Shown piece by piece: positions 52,611-64,000 of a stretch of 64,000 nt of DNA (positions are counted from its first letter, which is position 1; each line of letters opens with the position of its first letter). A program made the translations under genes and the position numbers. The notes under the pieces were generated by a model. That model made no database searches. It was given only the letters and a program-made list of their open reading frames with translations, and was not told the origin of the DNA. Origin of the DNA: Diplonema papillatum (Eukaryota; Euglenozoa; Diplonemea; Diplonemida; Diplonemidae); the NCBI GenBank assembly GCA_030068145.1, contig JAPJBO010000069.1, forward strand, positions 124,001-188,000, given 5' to 3'.

Positions 52611-52754
52611 AGTCAAAAATACCTTAGGGCTAAAGAAGAAATCTGCCAAGAAAGAATGCGGCTAGCCCAGGGAAAGGTCACTAACCGACCCGTCGAGTCA
52701 CGATTTAGAGTGAGAGTTTACTTGAAACTCCGGGGTTTTACAGTCTCCGCGTCC

Positions 52755-53890
52755 CTTCGGCGGCTGGATTATTATTCGCAACGAGTGGACAAATAGGAGG
52801 GCGAAAGTGAGATTGTCGGTGAGCACCTTTGTGGGTTTCCGCTTTAAAAAGAACAGGCACCGGAGCACGAGCATCTCCAAGTAGCATTTTCAGTTGACCC
52901 TGGGAGGAGTCAAATAGCGGACGTGGTTGCAGGTGGCAATGGGCAATTTATCGTGATTTAGGCTGGACTTCCATTCGTAGCTTCCCTTCTTCTGTCAAAG
53001 CAGTCTCGTCTCAGCGTTCTACTTCGGCAGTATCCGTTTCCTGTCGGAACGTCCCATCACGGTGGCGGGATATGGAGGCAAATATATATTTCGCGTCATC
53101 ACCCATCGTCCTGCCGCACAGCAGTCCGTGATCGTCGAGGAACACGGCCGGTTCCGGTGTGCTTCGGTGAAAAAAGGTCTTCGAACTGAAGAGCTTCCGA
53201 ATGTTGGCACTCGCTTCACATCGGCTTCGGGATACCAAATGCTGCATCTGCGCGCGCCTGTCATGCATAGGGTTGCTTGTCGGATTGGCATCAGCATAGG
53301 CATAAAAGACGCTAGTCGTGCAAAAACTGATTGCTACGACCAATTGGTGTCGGCATTGAAGACGCACTCAAGTGGTACTTTCCAAACGAAAAGCAGCAAA
53401 AACACAGGAAGCGTTTCTGCAAGCCGGAGCAGTGGCATGGACGGAGTGGGTTGGTTGTACGGGCCGGGTTGAGTACGGATGACAATTGCGTGTCTTGCGC
53501 AGAACTGTCATGCTGGCATTCATTGCGAACATCCCCCCCAAGCCCATGGCTCACTTCCGCGTGCGTGTCTCGCCAATTGACCATTTGCAATGAAGCGCGC
53601 GCCTAGTCGTGTGATGCCGAAACACAACACCGAAACCGCGCATACTACATCTCTCGGTGTGCGTTAGTGGCTGGCGTTTGTCCTTCGCCGTAAACTGATG
53701 CCTATATTGGCCTATATTGCAGATTCGGCTGCGTTATGCTTGCTCCGCTTGCTCCTGCCGGGCGCTTAAGCCCGGTATTGTGCAATGCGTGTAACAGCCG
53801 TGGGTGGTATTGACGAGGTCGCCCCGGACCTAACGAGTAGCACGCTATTGCATCACCTCCTCGCCACTGCACACGACGGATATCAAACAA
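52755..53890. other. No gene seen
   Basis: Follows a family I motif (52713-52752). Minus-strand frames at 53011-53367 show no recognised domain. Confidence 0.4.
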
Positions 53891-53896
53891 AAGAAC

Positions 53897-56800
53897 TCAA
53901 ACGGAACGCACCTGGTAGACATGCCGCTGTTGCTGCGGTGTGGCTGCCTTCTTGTCGGTCTCCTCACAAGCCTGGAGGAGCTCCGCCTTCAGGTTGTCGC
54001 CCATACCCGCAAACGATCCCAGCGACGAGACGGCAGCCGGCGACAGGGAAGACAAAACGGCCAGCACCTTATCCTTGAGTTGAACCGCCTTGTACCTATC
54101 TGCGACGCATAGAAGGCCACACATGCTTTCTTCGTCCTGTTATTGTGTTGCGTCTTGGACCGAGGCGTGCGTTCATCCTTATACTTTCCATCTTGTCTCG
54201 TACGGAGATCCGGCTGGCGGATAAACGCTGCTTGACACACCTGGGAAACACTGATTGAGACAGCTGTCAAACACTGGCTATAAACACTGATGACGGAGGT
54301 TGACACCTCAACGTTAAAGCGTGAGAAAAAGCAAACCTCATTCGCCATTTGGTCCCATATTTCCTTTTCGCAAAGGGTTCGCAGGACGGGCAGCTTGAGC
54401 ACGTTCGCCGTTGCCATGTGGCCTGCTGCAGTCGTGAGGGACACAGAGAACTCGCCCGTGTAGATGAACGACAACGCAGCTTCAATTCCGCTGTGGGGGG
54501 TGTGAGTGTTGGCAGTGTGGGAAGTCCCCGCAATGGTTCCCTATATCACCGGTCTGGAAGCTCCCGGAGGGTGCCAGTGTTTTGAGAGGGTTACAAACAT
54601 CCCCATCCAGCAAACAAACTCTCCTGGGGGGTGACGCTACCTACCTGGAAAAAATGTGCTGCCCCAAGTAGCAGTAGTAGTAGGTCGCTCTTGAACTGCA
54701 ACACGACATCAGACGTGATCACGTGGGCTGACTGGCCAGGGTTGCGTCGTTTCGGTGGTTCGTCGGCAAATTGGTGTACCTCAAGGGTATTCAAAGCGGA
54801 CATTCCCTGACTCGTTTTGAGTTGTGCGCTCCTCGTTAAGCTTCCAGCCGCTCCGGTACGCCTTGGGGGAAATGTTCGGCATTGTAATGTTGCGTGCATC
54901 CTGCCTCGGGAGACACGTTTTAGGGGCGGGAGACATTCTGAGATGGTGGGAGACATTTGTTACAGGTGGGAGACATTTGCCTTGAAAGTGTCTCCTGGCA
55001 TATGGAAAGTTCTCGGCATTGTAATGTTGCGATGTGAGGTAAGCGCGGTAAGTGCGCGTAGGCAAAGAGCTTGAACAATGACGACATCGGCTCAACTGCA
55101 ACAACAGGAGGCGCCAACACCGGAGCAATCAGTCAGCTGGAAACGTTATTTCACAAGAAAAGGAACACGGGTGAGTGGGTCGCAAAAAAGGTACACCCAC
55201 GCGTTTCGTAGCGTTATTTGTGGATTAGAAGGCCGGTATTTTAAAGTCTCCGGTTGACCGTAGAGGGGGTAAGGAGGGGGGGGTTGAGAGGTTGAGAAAC
55301 GTGAGCGGGTACTGCTCGTTTCGGTGATGTGTCACTCCGTTGTGAAACCGTGTGAAGTCCCGTAACACGTTTAGGGGGTGTTCGGGATTGGGTGTGGGTG
55401 TGGTCGTTCTGCACGGCGTGAAAAGTGTGTTGAACGCATACGCCCGCCACTGAACCCAGATTCACCTGTGTTTCGTGTGGGCTACAGCACATTTACCTCC
55501 GTTTGTTGTTTGTTTCTTGCAGCCGGTAGCAAAAGTGTCCAAAGCGGATACCTAGTCGGGACGTCGACGAGTGTGACCTTCAGGATGCCTTGCTCTTCCT
55601 GGACGGAGATCTTCGCGTTGCTGTTCGTCGGCGACCCCGAGCGGTAGAGCTGCAGCGCTTTCCGAATGGACGACGAAGCAGCGGAGAGGATGGGCGAGTG
55701 CGCCATGAGGTGCCGCGACGAGGACGAGTCGGAGGTGAGCAGCAGGTCGGCGGCGGCCGGCTCCCGCAGGGCCCTGGACAGCTTGTGCAGCAGCGCGGTC
55801 TCCACCGCGGGCTCCGCCAACGCCAACCGCTGCTGCACGGACGACGCGGAGGCGGGAAGCGACTTGCTGCTCCCCATTGGGCGCCTTATCCCATGCCTCG
55901 GGTTCACCGTTTCCAAGTGGTCAGCCAGCGCCGCGAGCTTCAGCTCCACAGCGACCTCGCCCATGGTGTCCTCTATCTCGTAGTCCGCAAGCCTCCCAGT
56001 GTAGCAGAAGTACAGCAAATTGTGCAGGATGTCGGCGGTTTCGACGCCGGGAAGGCCCTTTCGGCGCTTGTTGCCGTCCAGGATGCACTCCCGGAGCAGC
56101 TTTTTGGACTGGGTCGACGAGATGAACGGCGCGATCAGGTCGTAGAACTCGGGGGAGAACTCGCGCAGGATGCACGAATGGGCGTACTTCGCCCGCCCGT
56201 TGAGCATCAGCTGCAGGTCCGGCGACCAGTCCCCGGGGCATTGCTGCGTCTTCTTGAAGAGGCGCGAGAGGGTTTGCGACACGGGGGGCACCTCCGCGAC
56301 GATGTCGTCGGTGACCAAGCAGAAGCACACGGTGTTCGTCGCGAACGACGAGCCGGAGAGCACGCCGGCGCGCCCGCCGAAGAAATAGAAGATCCCGTTT
56401 CGTATGCCGCCGCCCATGTCGGACGCGATGTGGACCAAGTGCGCCCCCGGGTGGCTCCCCTTGGGCGTCGCGTGCTGCAGGCTGCCGTGCGGGTGCACGA
56501 CGCAGGTCGTCCACGCCCCGGTTGGCTTGTCTTCGGCCGTCTCGCAGCACCGCGCGGGCTTGAGCCACTGCAGGACGGCTCGCTCGGCTTTGGCGTCCCT
56601 CGCCCGCATGTGGTACAGCCCGCCGTAGCAGAAGATCGCGTCGCCGAACGCGAGCAGCGAGTGGCCCTTCCTCGGGATGCCGAACGACAGCTCGATGTCT
56701 GTCCATGTCCCGGCGTCGAAGTTGTACTGCCACAGGTCGGAGAAGACGTCGCTGGCGTCGGCGCCGCCGCTGACGAACATCGAGCACCCCCCCGCCGAGC

Positions 56801-58130
56801 TCTGCTTCGCCGGAAACCGGCACGCGGCGTGCCCGGCCCGCCTGCACGGCCAGCGCTGGTGCTGCGGCGAGTGGGGGGGCGCGTCTTCGGCAGGGGGGTC
56901 TGTCGTGGCGGGGTCCTGCGGCTCGTCGGCGTCGTCGTGGCCGGGCGCCTGCTTCGAGGGTTTCGCGGCCCTGTTCTTGATGTGCTTCCACTTCTTGTTT
57001 TTGACGTCGAAGCTCCACAGGTCGTTCATGTACGCGACCCTCTTGCGGCCGCCCTCCTTCGTGTCCTTCATGCACCGGCCGCCGAAGACGTAGAACTTCT
57101 TCCCGGACCCGGCGGGCACCAGCGTGCACTCTCCCCGCGCCGGAGGGACTGGCCCAGACGGAGGGGAAGAGACGTCGGTTTCGGGTGACGGCTTCGGGTT
57201 GTGGTGTGCGATCCATTCTTGCGCGTCGGTGTTGTATTCGTGCAGGTCGTTGAGGAGGGTGCCGTTGGCTCCGATTCCGCCGAAGACGAACACGCTCGCG
57301 TCCGCAACCGCCACCCCGCAGCTTTGCCGCGCGGTGGGCGGCTCTCCGCGGGACACGAAGCAAGGGGTCCAGGTGTGCGTTTCGAGGTTGAACTCATGCA
57401 TGTCCGAGCAGTACTCCCACTCCTCGCCGCCGCCGGCGGCCGAGCCGACGGCCTGCGCCCGCATGCCGCCGAACACGAACAGCGAGTTGTGCACGATCGC
57501 CGACGCGTGCCCCCACCGCTTCATCGGCACGATCCCCGAGGCCACCGCGGCGCTCCGCACGACCGTCTCGCCCCGCGGCTGCACCTCCTGCACGCCAGCC
57601 CCCGCCCCGCCGGCGGCCGCCGACGGCCCGGATGACAGAGGCACTTTCCTCCGAGTCGGCGAGACTCCGGAGACGTCACTTCCCGGCAGCGACCCCCCCC
57701 GGGCGTGGTCTGCGGCGTGCTGCTTCTTCGAAGCAGTCCCCCACACGTGGTCGATCCCCGCTAAACCCACCGCGGGCTTGACCTCCGACTGAAGGTGCGG
57801 CAGCGCCTCCTTCCGGGTGTGACCCCAGGGGTCCGGTGCGGCGCCGAAGGTGACCACAGGAGCGACCGACGTGCGCATCGGGTCCAGTGTCTTCGGCAGG
57901 GCACGAGGCTTCTGGGCACCAGAGGCGGCGCCGTGAGTCGCGTCGCCCGGCGGGCCTTCGGGGGCGCACGGCGCGTACGTCGAAAACACGGTCAGGTTGC
58001 TCTTGTTCGCGTCCTGCGCCGCGGCCTTCGGCGGGGGCTCCCGGCCGGCCGCCTTCGGGCCGGTCTCCTCGGCGTCCTCGATCTCCTTCAGCAGGTCGTC
58101 GATGGCCGCAGCCGCGTCGACGGCGGACAT
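53897..58130 (-). CDS. LZTR1-like Kelch-BTB-BTB protein, three exons
   Basis: Exons 58130-55552, 54490-54337 and 54136-53897. The start MSAVDAAAAIDDLLKEIEDA is the first ATG; upstream frame has only a TTG. After a disordered part come about six Kelch repeats (residues 195-620: RWGHASAIVHNSLFVFGG, RQSCGVAVADASVFVFGG, KFYVFGGRC, RKGHSLLAFGDAIFCYGG, GIFYFFGGRAG). BTB1 starts SPDLQLMLNGRAKYAHSCIL. BTB2 starts ADLLLTSDSSSSRHLMAHSP and continues across intron 1 as VDVPT-S-GIEAALSFIYTG. Exon 3 gives the BACK-like DEESMCGLLCVADRYKAVQL. Both joins keep frame. Kelch plus two BTB domains is the layout of LZTR1, a substrate adaptor for CUL3 ubiquitin ligases; that role is inferred. The end is taken at the TGA after VYQVRSV, but a GTGCGT donor just before it could extend the gene. 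Confidence 0.88.
54137..54336 (-). other. Intron 2 of the Kelch-BTB gene (200 bp)
   Basis: GTTTGC...AATAACAG between complete codons (MANE / DEESM). The donor differs from the GTATG type. Confidence 0.75.
54897..55005. repeat. Family G, short copy with 19-bp direct repeats outside
   Basis: CCTCGGGAGACACG, then ATTCTGAGATGGTGGGAGAC. TCGGCATTGTAATGTTGCG lies on both sides, at 54876-54894 and 55013-55031. Confidence 0.7.
55430..55530 (+). repeat. Family A copy in Kelch-BTB intron 1
   Basis: GTTGAACGCATACGCCCGCC, GTGTTTCGTGTGGGCTACAG; 3' end replaced. Antisense to the gene and about 20 bp from the donor site. Confidence 0.75.
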
Positions 58131-58243
58131 AGTACTGCCTTCCTCTCTTTTTCCGCCCACCCTCTGACGACTTGTCCACCTGCTGGGGGGGGGTTGATGG
58201 CGTCGAGGCGAGAAGGACTCGGCATGGATTCCAATCAACGATT

Positions 58244-58620
58244 TTAACCCCTAACGGACGGAGGGATATGGGGCTGTCTAAGGTGTATAAAGCCTTCTGT
58301 GGCGGAAGTGCGGAGTCAAAGGGCTGTTTGACTCTAAAACGTCAACGACTTGTCCACCTGTGGTGATTGATGGCGCCCAAGACATTGAGCACTTGCGGCG
58401 GACTCCAATCAACAATTAACCCCCCTAACGGATGGAGGGGTATGCGGGTCGTCGGGGGATCTAAATCGGAGTTGCCAACCCCCTCGCGGTCCACGTGCGC
58501 AGGCACGGCTAATGGCAACACGTGCACAGTGCGCTGCTCAGGGTAGTTGAAGGCCTGTCAGTAGTCCCGAGGGACGATAGTACTAATGCAATCCCTTACT
58601 AAGCCCCTAACTTCCTTGCT
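58244..58620. repeat. Fragments of the TTAA MITE family
   Basis: Two left ends in a row (TTAACCCCTAACGGACGG at 58244 and TTAACCCCCCTAACGGATGG at 58414), then the inner blocks CACGGCTAATGGCAACA and CAGGGTAGTTGAAGGCCTGT as in 15106-15528. The right end is missing or altered. Confidence 0.7.
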
Positions 58621-58624
58621 ATGG

Positions 58625-59640
58625 ATGGATGGCGGGTCGAGGGCGCAGGGGTCAACGACCGCGCTCAGCAAGCCGAGAAACGAAGGGGAAGAACACGGAC
58701 CACAATCTGGTAGTCTTTTGTCTTAGGAACGCTTCTTTCTTGTCGTTATTTGCTTTTCTTTTTTTATTCTTTCTTCTCTTCATTTATTTTCCCCGCTCTT
58801 TTTATTTTTTTCTATTCCTGACGACCAGGGTATAGTTCAGAGGTTCCAGGGGTTTGCAGATATTGACCGTTTGTGGGGTGGTTCGAGGCGCCTTGGTCAG
58901 CGCTTTCGTTTCGGTGGCTCGGAGCTGACACACCTCCGCAACTTAGTCCAAAGGTAACCGCGCCTTGTATCACATGGGTCTGCCCTCCAGCGCCCCCGGC
59001 GCCTTCGCGCGCACCGTGTAAATATCACCCTTTCCTGGAAACGCTATGTTTTGCGTTTTTCCGACAATTTCTTTATTTATTTTTCCCCGGTCAACCCCCG
59101 GTTTGCAGATTTAAACCGTTGGTCTAAATCTGCAGCGTATGCAAATCCCCTGCTGACGACAAAGCGTGAGACTAGCCCACCGAGGTGGTTGATTCCTTTT
59201 GGCAGGTTTTCTTTACCGGCGGAAGTTGCTTGGGATAGATTTTCTTCTTTTTCTCGCAGCAACAATCTCATTGTGAACTCGAAGGGGAAAACGCGGGGCG
59301 TGTTTGTGAAGGGAGGAGAGACTAGCCTTACGATCACAGGCACTCACAAGCACCAATCTTCCCCCCGCCACCCGGCGCGTACAACCAAACGGGCGCTGAT
59401 TGTTTTTAGAGTACAATACCAGCTAGTGTCGTTCCCGGGTGGCCATCAGATCCCCCAGCTGTTTTGAGTGGCCACGAAAAATCCGGCGGTTAGCGACATG
59501 GATATGATTTCGCAGCTAAAAGCTCGTCGTCCGACGGGTGCTACTTCGGCTACGTCATGGCATCCGCGCGTCGCCCGGGCTCTTGCACAAGGAGAAGGTT
59601 CCATTAGGATACCTTGTGTGGATCTCAGCTCTCACGGTAC
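58625..59640. other. No gene seen
   Basis: T-rich tract at 58735-58815; GTTTGCAGAT..TAAACCGT strings near 59100. No supported coding region. Confidence 0.45.
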
Positions 59641-59654
59641 GAGTCCTGCCGTCA

Positions 59655-59860
59655 AGATGATCCGCCACCCTTTGTGGGATCTGACAATTTAAGCCAGCTC
59701 TCGGTTCATCCCGCGTCACCACTCTGCTGTTAAGATGATCCGCCACCCTTTGTGGGATCTGCCGCCACCCTTTGTGGGATCTGACAATTTAAGCCAGCTC
59801 TCGGTTCATCCCGCGTCACCACTCTGCTGTTAAGATGATCCGCCACCCTTTGTGAGATCT
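59655..59860 (+). repeat. Tandem duplication, about 110-bp unit
   Basis: AAGATGATCCGCCACCCTTT three times, with GACAATTTAAGCCAGCTCTC between; one partial inner unit. Confidence 0.9.
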
Positions 59861-59879
59861 GACAAGCCCTTTTCCTAGC

Positions 59880-61300
59880 CAACCCCGCCGCGCTGGATAT
59901 TTATTTCCTCACCACAGGCTTTCGCCGCCAGCAGGAGCACCCGTACCTTAGCCACGCTTTCGGGTCCCAACCAGTGTATTTGGTCTCAAACTCCTTTCCC
60001 GTAAACAAGATTGGACTGTGCTGCGTCCTCAAGAATTAGAACATCGTCTTTCCAGTGCGGCTTGAGAACTTGACACCCTAAGCCGTGTTAAACCCCTTGG
60101 TCCGTGTTTCAAGACGGGTAGTAGAAGATCGCTGTGTCTGACACACAGGGTAGTAACCTGTAGACAGTGAAGTCTACTGTTCACGTCATGAATACGAATC
60201 GAAGAAAGACGCTTTGACTATCAGCCAACGTTTCGTGGACCTTTTGTTGATGAATCTTCTTTATTCGAGTAGAGCTTGCCGGTTTGTTGAGTAAAGCCTG
60301 GACTGTTTCGTGTTTTTCAAGAACCTGTTTCTTTGTTTCTTCGGCATTATTATTCTGGGTATTTCTCTTCGTTGAAATGGGTAGTTTCGGCTGCTGGTGC
60401 CAAGAGGTGTCCTTCTTTCCGAGGTGCAAAGGACCGGCACGTTGGAGTCTCCGGTTGGCCGTTGAGACTGGAGGTGGAGTGGTAAAGGGTGCGGTGTTCC
60501 TCTTGACGGGCGATTTCTCCTTCGCTTTCTCTTTTTAGAGTGTTTCGAGTTTGTTTTTACAGTGAAAGTTCGTTGTTGAAACTCCGGGGTTTAAAGTCTC
60601 CGGGGGTGGCTTTGTAATATACGAAGATGTCCTTTGTGCTGCGTGTTCTTGTTGATCGTTGGTGGCTTCGGCCATTATCCACATAACCTTACTTAGCCTG
60701 ACGGTAGGCCTCCTCAGTATGCTGCCGTAGAAGGTGCAGTGAGCTTGGTCAGACAAACTGTGTGGCGCACACACCCGCCATGGTCGGCAGTATCACCTGG
60801 GCCACAGTTTGAGTCCTGTTCCGAGACCCGCTCACGGTGAAGTGGCGCCTACTGGGTCGCTTCCTTTCCAGCTTCGGCGCAAAGTCTTCACCACTGGATG
60901 CACTTTGAACGGTGAAAGTGGGCGCCAAAACCGAGCAAAGCGTCCCGCAAATCAGACCAGTGTTCTTAGTGGATCCCAAAGCAGCACAAACGAGACCAAA
61001 ACGGTGCACATGGCGCCAAGGCGGCGCAATTCGACCCCAAAGCCTGTATAGACAGGCAGGGCGTGGTACGGTCTGTAGGGTCCATTCGCCTTGTTTTTGC
61101 ACACCCCGGAACACCTGTAAGCGAGAAGTCCGAGGGTCGAATGCACCTGGAGAGTGATAGAGAACGCCGAAAACGTGTGTTTAGGCCGGGACTTTGCTCC
61201 GAGGGACCCCCTAAAAACCATAAAATCGCATTTGGGACATCATACAAGGCTCTCCGGAGGCTTCTGAGGGCGTATTTGAACGCAGAATCATGTTTTAGGG
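59880..61300. other. No gene seen
   Basis: Two family I motifs (60435-60470 partial, 60560-60610) only. Confidence 0.45.
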
Positions 61301-61309
61301 GGCATAATC

Positions 61310-61615
61310 CGTTGTCCCTGTGTCCGCAGGGTGGCGTTTTTGACCCGCTGCCAGGTTGCCCCCGCCGGCTGCAGGTTTGGACGCTGACGGCTCGCTCCAA
61401 ACCGTCGCGGGTGTCGCCGACTCGCAATGCTGGCTCGCAAATGGGCCGGACAGTGGTGGAGGTGTCGCCTGTGTCCGCAGGGTGGCGTTTTGGACCCGCT
61501 GCCAGGTTGCCGCCGCCCTTGCCTGCGACTGCAGGCTTGGACGCCGAGGGCTCGCTCCAAACCGTCGCGGGTGTCGCCGACTCGCAAAGCTGGCTCGCAA
61601 AAGGGCCACAACGGA
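61310..61615 (+). repeat. Tandem duplication, about 160-bp unit
   Basis: TGTCCGCAGGGTGGCGTTTT, GACCCGCTGCCAGGTTGCC and CTCGCTCCAAACCGTCGCGG each occur twice; the reverse strand gives similar frames by repetition. Confidence 0.9.
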
Positions 61616-61869
61616 TTATGTCCCAATCTGGCCGATGTAAAGGGGGTGGGTACACGTGGAGAGAGAGCATCGGCGAGTACCGTTGGTGCCTTTCGTTTGC
61701 GGGTTCGGCCATTATCCACATTTCTTACAGTAGGCCCACTTTCGGTGACGGTCTGTCTTCTTGTGCGTTTCTTCAAGGCGAGAAGGTTGAACCAGTGCGT
61801 CTTTTCTTATTCTTTTTAGCATTGCAGGAATTCACTCGATATTTAGGGGGGGACGTTTCTTCTTTGGAG

Positions 61870-62945
61870 TGAAAGCTCGCTGAACGAGGAGTTGGGGTTC
61901 GTCTTTCCAGTTTCGGGGTTGGATGACCTTCGTAACGCACCGCGCCTCTAGTTCTGTTTGCAGTACGCAGCTGCCGCTTTTCGAGTGCTGGTACAACGGA
62001 GAAAAGATCACGCATCTTTTTTTCGTGTGTGTTCGTGGGTGGCAAATCAATGGCACCAACAACTTCCGTGCTGCCCTAGTATCAAATAGTGGTAGTGTTT
62101 TTAGATAACCAGACGTGTGTCAAATAACTGTCATTATTCGACCCCCCCCCCACCAAGGGTCCTGTAAATCCAGGGTCTCCAGGACCCGGGCCCCGGGCCC
62201 CGGGTTAGCGCTAGGGTCCAGATAGGGTCCAGGCCCACGGTAATCACGCCATCCAAGGATGGAATCTTCAATATTGCAGCTTCCACAACAAGCGGAGAGC
62301 AAGACGAGAAAAATCAAGAAATAAACTTGATAAAATTTGAAAAAAAAAGCTCACAGTCGTGCATTTACCATATGGGCTGAGCGGCGGAGGCTCTAAGGTG
62401 AAATGGTCAAAATGCCCTGGGAAAATGTGGGACAAAACTTTCCGAATTGCGGAGTTTTAGGGATTCCGGCCCAAAAAAAAAATTTTTTTTTTCAACGCCC
62501 ACCTTGCCACCTGTGACCTTGGGTGAGCCATGGTTCCCTTTAGGCAGCCAGCTAGACCTGCCAGAACCTTCAGGTTTCGTGGCTGTGTCGAAAAATACAT
62601 TCCGAGGACGTTTTTGAACGCTTTTGAATCCGTTGAGCTCAAGGACAGTCTGGGGCCCTGGAATGGAATTGTAAACGAATTGCATCTCGTACCAGAGAGT
62701 TTTTCCTTTGGTAATCGTTGAGGGCCAAAACCCCTGGAAAATTTTCCGGGGCCCGGGCCCCGAGTTACTGGTACCCCTGCCCCCCCCCCCTTTAGTTTCT
62801 GCGCTCGTTCGGGTCTCTTTCTCGTAGGCTCGTGCCGCGATGCAACACGTTCTTTCTCCTTGGATGAGGTCTCTGCTGTGCCCGTATCCAGGTTGCTCAA
62901 TTGCCGGGGGTCGCCCGAAAGTCGTGAAGTCCGTGGCAGACAGGA
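61870..62945. other. No gene seen
   Basis: GGGCCCCGGGCCCCGGG-type GC blocks at 62190-62210 and 62750. No supported gene. Confidence 0.4.
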
Positions 62946-62948
62946 TAT

Positions 62949-63075
62949 CAGTAACATACCTGCAACTGACGCTGAGCCACAAGAACCACGGTTCAGCGTC
63001 AATTACAGGTAATTACCTGCAATTGACGCTTAACTACTTTTTGGAGGTTCAGCGTCAATTACAGGTATGTTACCT
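62949..63075. repeat. Double hairpin / small palindromic element
   Basis: Two head-to-head inverted pairs: ACCTGCAACTGACGCTGA with TCAGCGTCAATTACAGGT, then ACCTGCAATTGACGCTTA with TCAGCGTCAATTACAGGT, loops of about 14-18 nt. The whole unit is bordered by GTAACATACC / GGTATGTTACC. Confidence 0.85.
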
Positions 63076-63079
63076 ATAC

Positions 63080-64000
63080 ATTCTAGCTGCCAAGTCAGTA
63101 CCGTAGGGCTCTGTCACACCACGCAGTGCCTGAACGTAAGAGCATACGAATAGCACATCTGCACGCATCTCCAGTCTTGTTCCGGTTCTCACTGCTTGCC
63201 ACGCTTTTACACGTGCCGGCAGATTTCGCTTCGCAACGGCGCGTGTTTCAAGCATTGCCTGCAAAAGCAGGTCAGGGAAGTTCACGCAGAACGAGAAACT
63301 TCGTAGATTGCGAGGGCAGGAGAGAACAAGCGCCGTTTTGGTCTATAAACTTTACTTTTCGTCGGCGACCGCCCGCCGTTTGTTTCTGGTGCCTATGGTG
63401 ATGGTACCTGTGTAGTCTTCGGTCTTTACCACGAGCTTTCTGGTGCTTTGAGTGCCATAGAGGTGTCTCGAGACTACTTTTCTCTGCGCCGCCCACGTAA
63501 GAACGGAAAACAAGAGTGTTTTCGGAGTGAACGAAGCTTCGGTGCCCGTGACCTTCTTTCGCCAGCGCGACCGCAGCTGCTCGTGCGCATGCCGTGGGAA
63601 TAGATACTACGTCCTCGTACCATCCACAGGATGACCTCGAGGTCCTCGTGACGAGCTCGTGGATGCAAACCTCAGCTCCTCCGTGCACCCACGAGGTGTG
63701 ACATGCATCCTACGTAGTGCCACACGCAGTACCACAGGTACTACAGGGCCCTCTGTAGGTAGTATGTAGGCAGTATAAAGTATTCGTTGTTCGTGCCGAC
63801 CCCCTGGGCGTGGTTTTCAGGCGACAATTGATCATGGTCGGAGAGTCCTACTCGAGCTGTTCAGTTTTCTCATCCGTAAACTTCCGTGTCGCAAAATATC
63901 CCGAATCCTGTATCATGTTCCGTCCCCATTACACAAAAGCATCGTGGCCGCCGACCCACTGTGCGGGTATGTCCGACAGGTTGTTCGATGAAGGCAGTGT
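63080..64000. other. No gene seen
   Basis: No recognised domain in any frame; no repeat shared with the rest of the window. Confidence 0.4.

Larger units (their letters stand above)
54491..55551 (-). other. Intron 1 of the Kelch-BTB gene (1061 bp)
   Basis: GTATCC...CCCCACAG, splitting a Ser codon. Contains family G (54897-55005), a family I motif (55215-55260) and family A (55430-55530). Confidence 0.85.

Noticed and set aside
55590-57792. Plus-strand frames and a 480-codon minus frame over the Kelch-BTB gene
   Set aside because: Out-of-frame readings of the Kelch exon; only the chosen frame shows Kelch and BTB motifs.
58860-59700. Possible small genes near 59051-59467 and 59468-59692
   Set aside because: Frames are short, overlap tandem repeats at the 3' side and show no recognisable protein segment.
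62407-63002. Minus-strand frames of 181-191 codons
   Set aside because: Overlapping frames without start context, domain or conserved pattern; composition like the surrounding non-coding DNA.

Overview
The window is nuclear DNA of a protist, most likely a euglenozoan and probably a diplonemid (or a euglenid). Four observations support this. (1) There are fragments of small-subunit (18S) rRNA sequence at 11480-11645, 45340-45600 and 47579-47650. The last carries GCACCCGCGG in the 530-loop region, where most eukaryotes have GCAGCCGCGG; the C form is known from Euglenozoa. (2) A tyrosine-recombinase retroelement has the order gag, recombinase, reverse transcriptase, as in the VIPER elements of kinetoplastids. 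(3) All host genes lie on the minus strand. (4) Three of them contain ordinary spliceosomal introns, which argues against a kinetoplastid. The species cannot be fixed from the sequence alone.

Layout. 1-3733: VIPER-like retroelement, minus strand, cut by the window edge. 3.7-9.0 kb: clusters of short interspersed repeats (families A, B, C, D), one exon of a small membrane protein, and a long-inverted-repeat element (5224-6710). 9-15 kb: a possible tiny membrane protein, a 363-bp GT run, an rRNA fragment, a 1.3-kb minisatellite and a cyclin gene fragment. 15.1-16.2 kb: a TTAA-flanked MITE and a PHO80-type cyclin gene. 16.3-19.36 kb: no gene seen. 19373-25019: a complete Mutator-like element with 9-bp target duplication and an 894-aa transposase carrying a partial OTU domain. 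27.2-30.8 kb: a PPP-family phosphatase in three exons. 33.95-39.0 kb: a seven-pass receptor with a cyclase-like domain, in three exons, trailed by duplicated 3' pieces. 42.5-45.2 kb: a repeat-rich J-domain protein, also trailed by broken copies of its own 3' end. 45.3-47.65 kb: an 18S rRNA pseudogene split by a 1,978-bp transposon with perfect 13-bp inverted ends. 47.9-53.9 kb: repeats. 53.9-58.1 kb: an LZTR1-like Kelch-BTB-BTB protein in three exons. 58.2-64 kb: repeats, no supported gene.

The host genes (cyclin, phosphatase, receptor/cyclase-like, chaperone-like, Kelch/BTB adaptor) are signalling and protein-quality types with no evident shared pathway. They sit as GC-rich exons in a sea of mobile DNA. 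Introns range from 192 to 1179 bp; the long ones are largely filled by the same repeat families that fill the spaces between genes. I joined exons by conserved domain continuity, reading phase and GT..AG ends; no transcript data were available.
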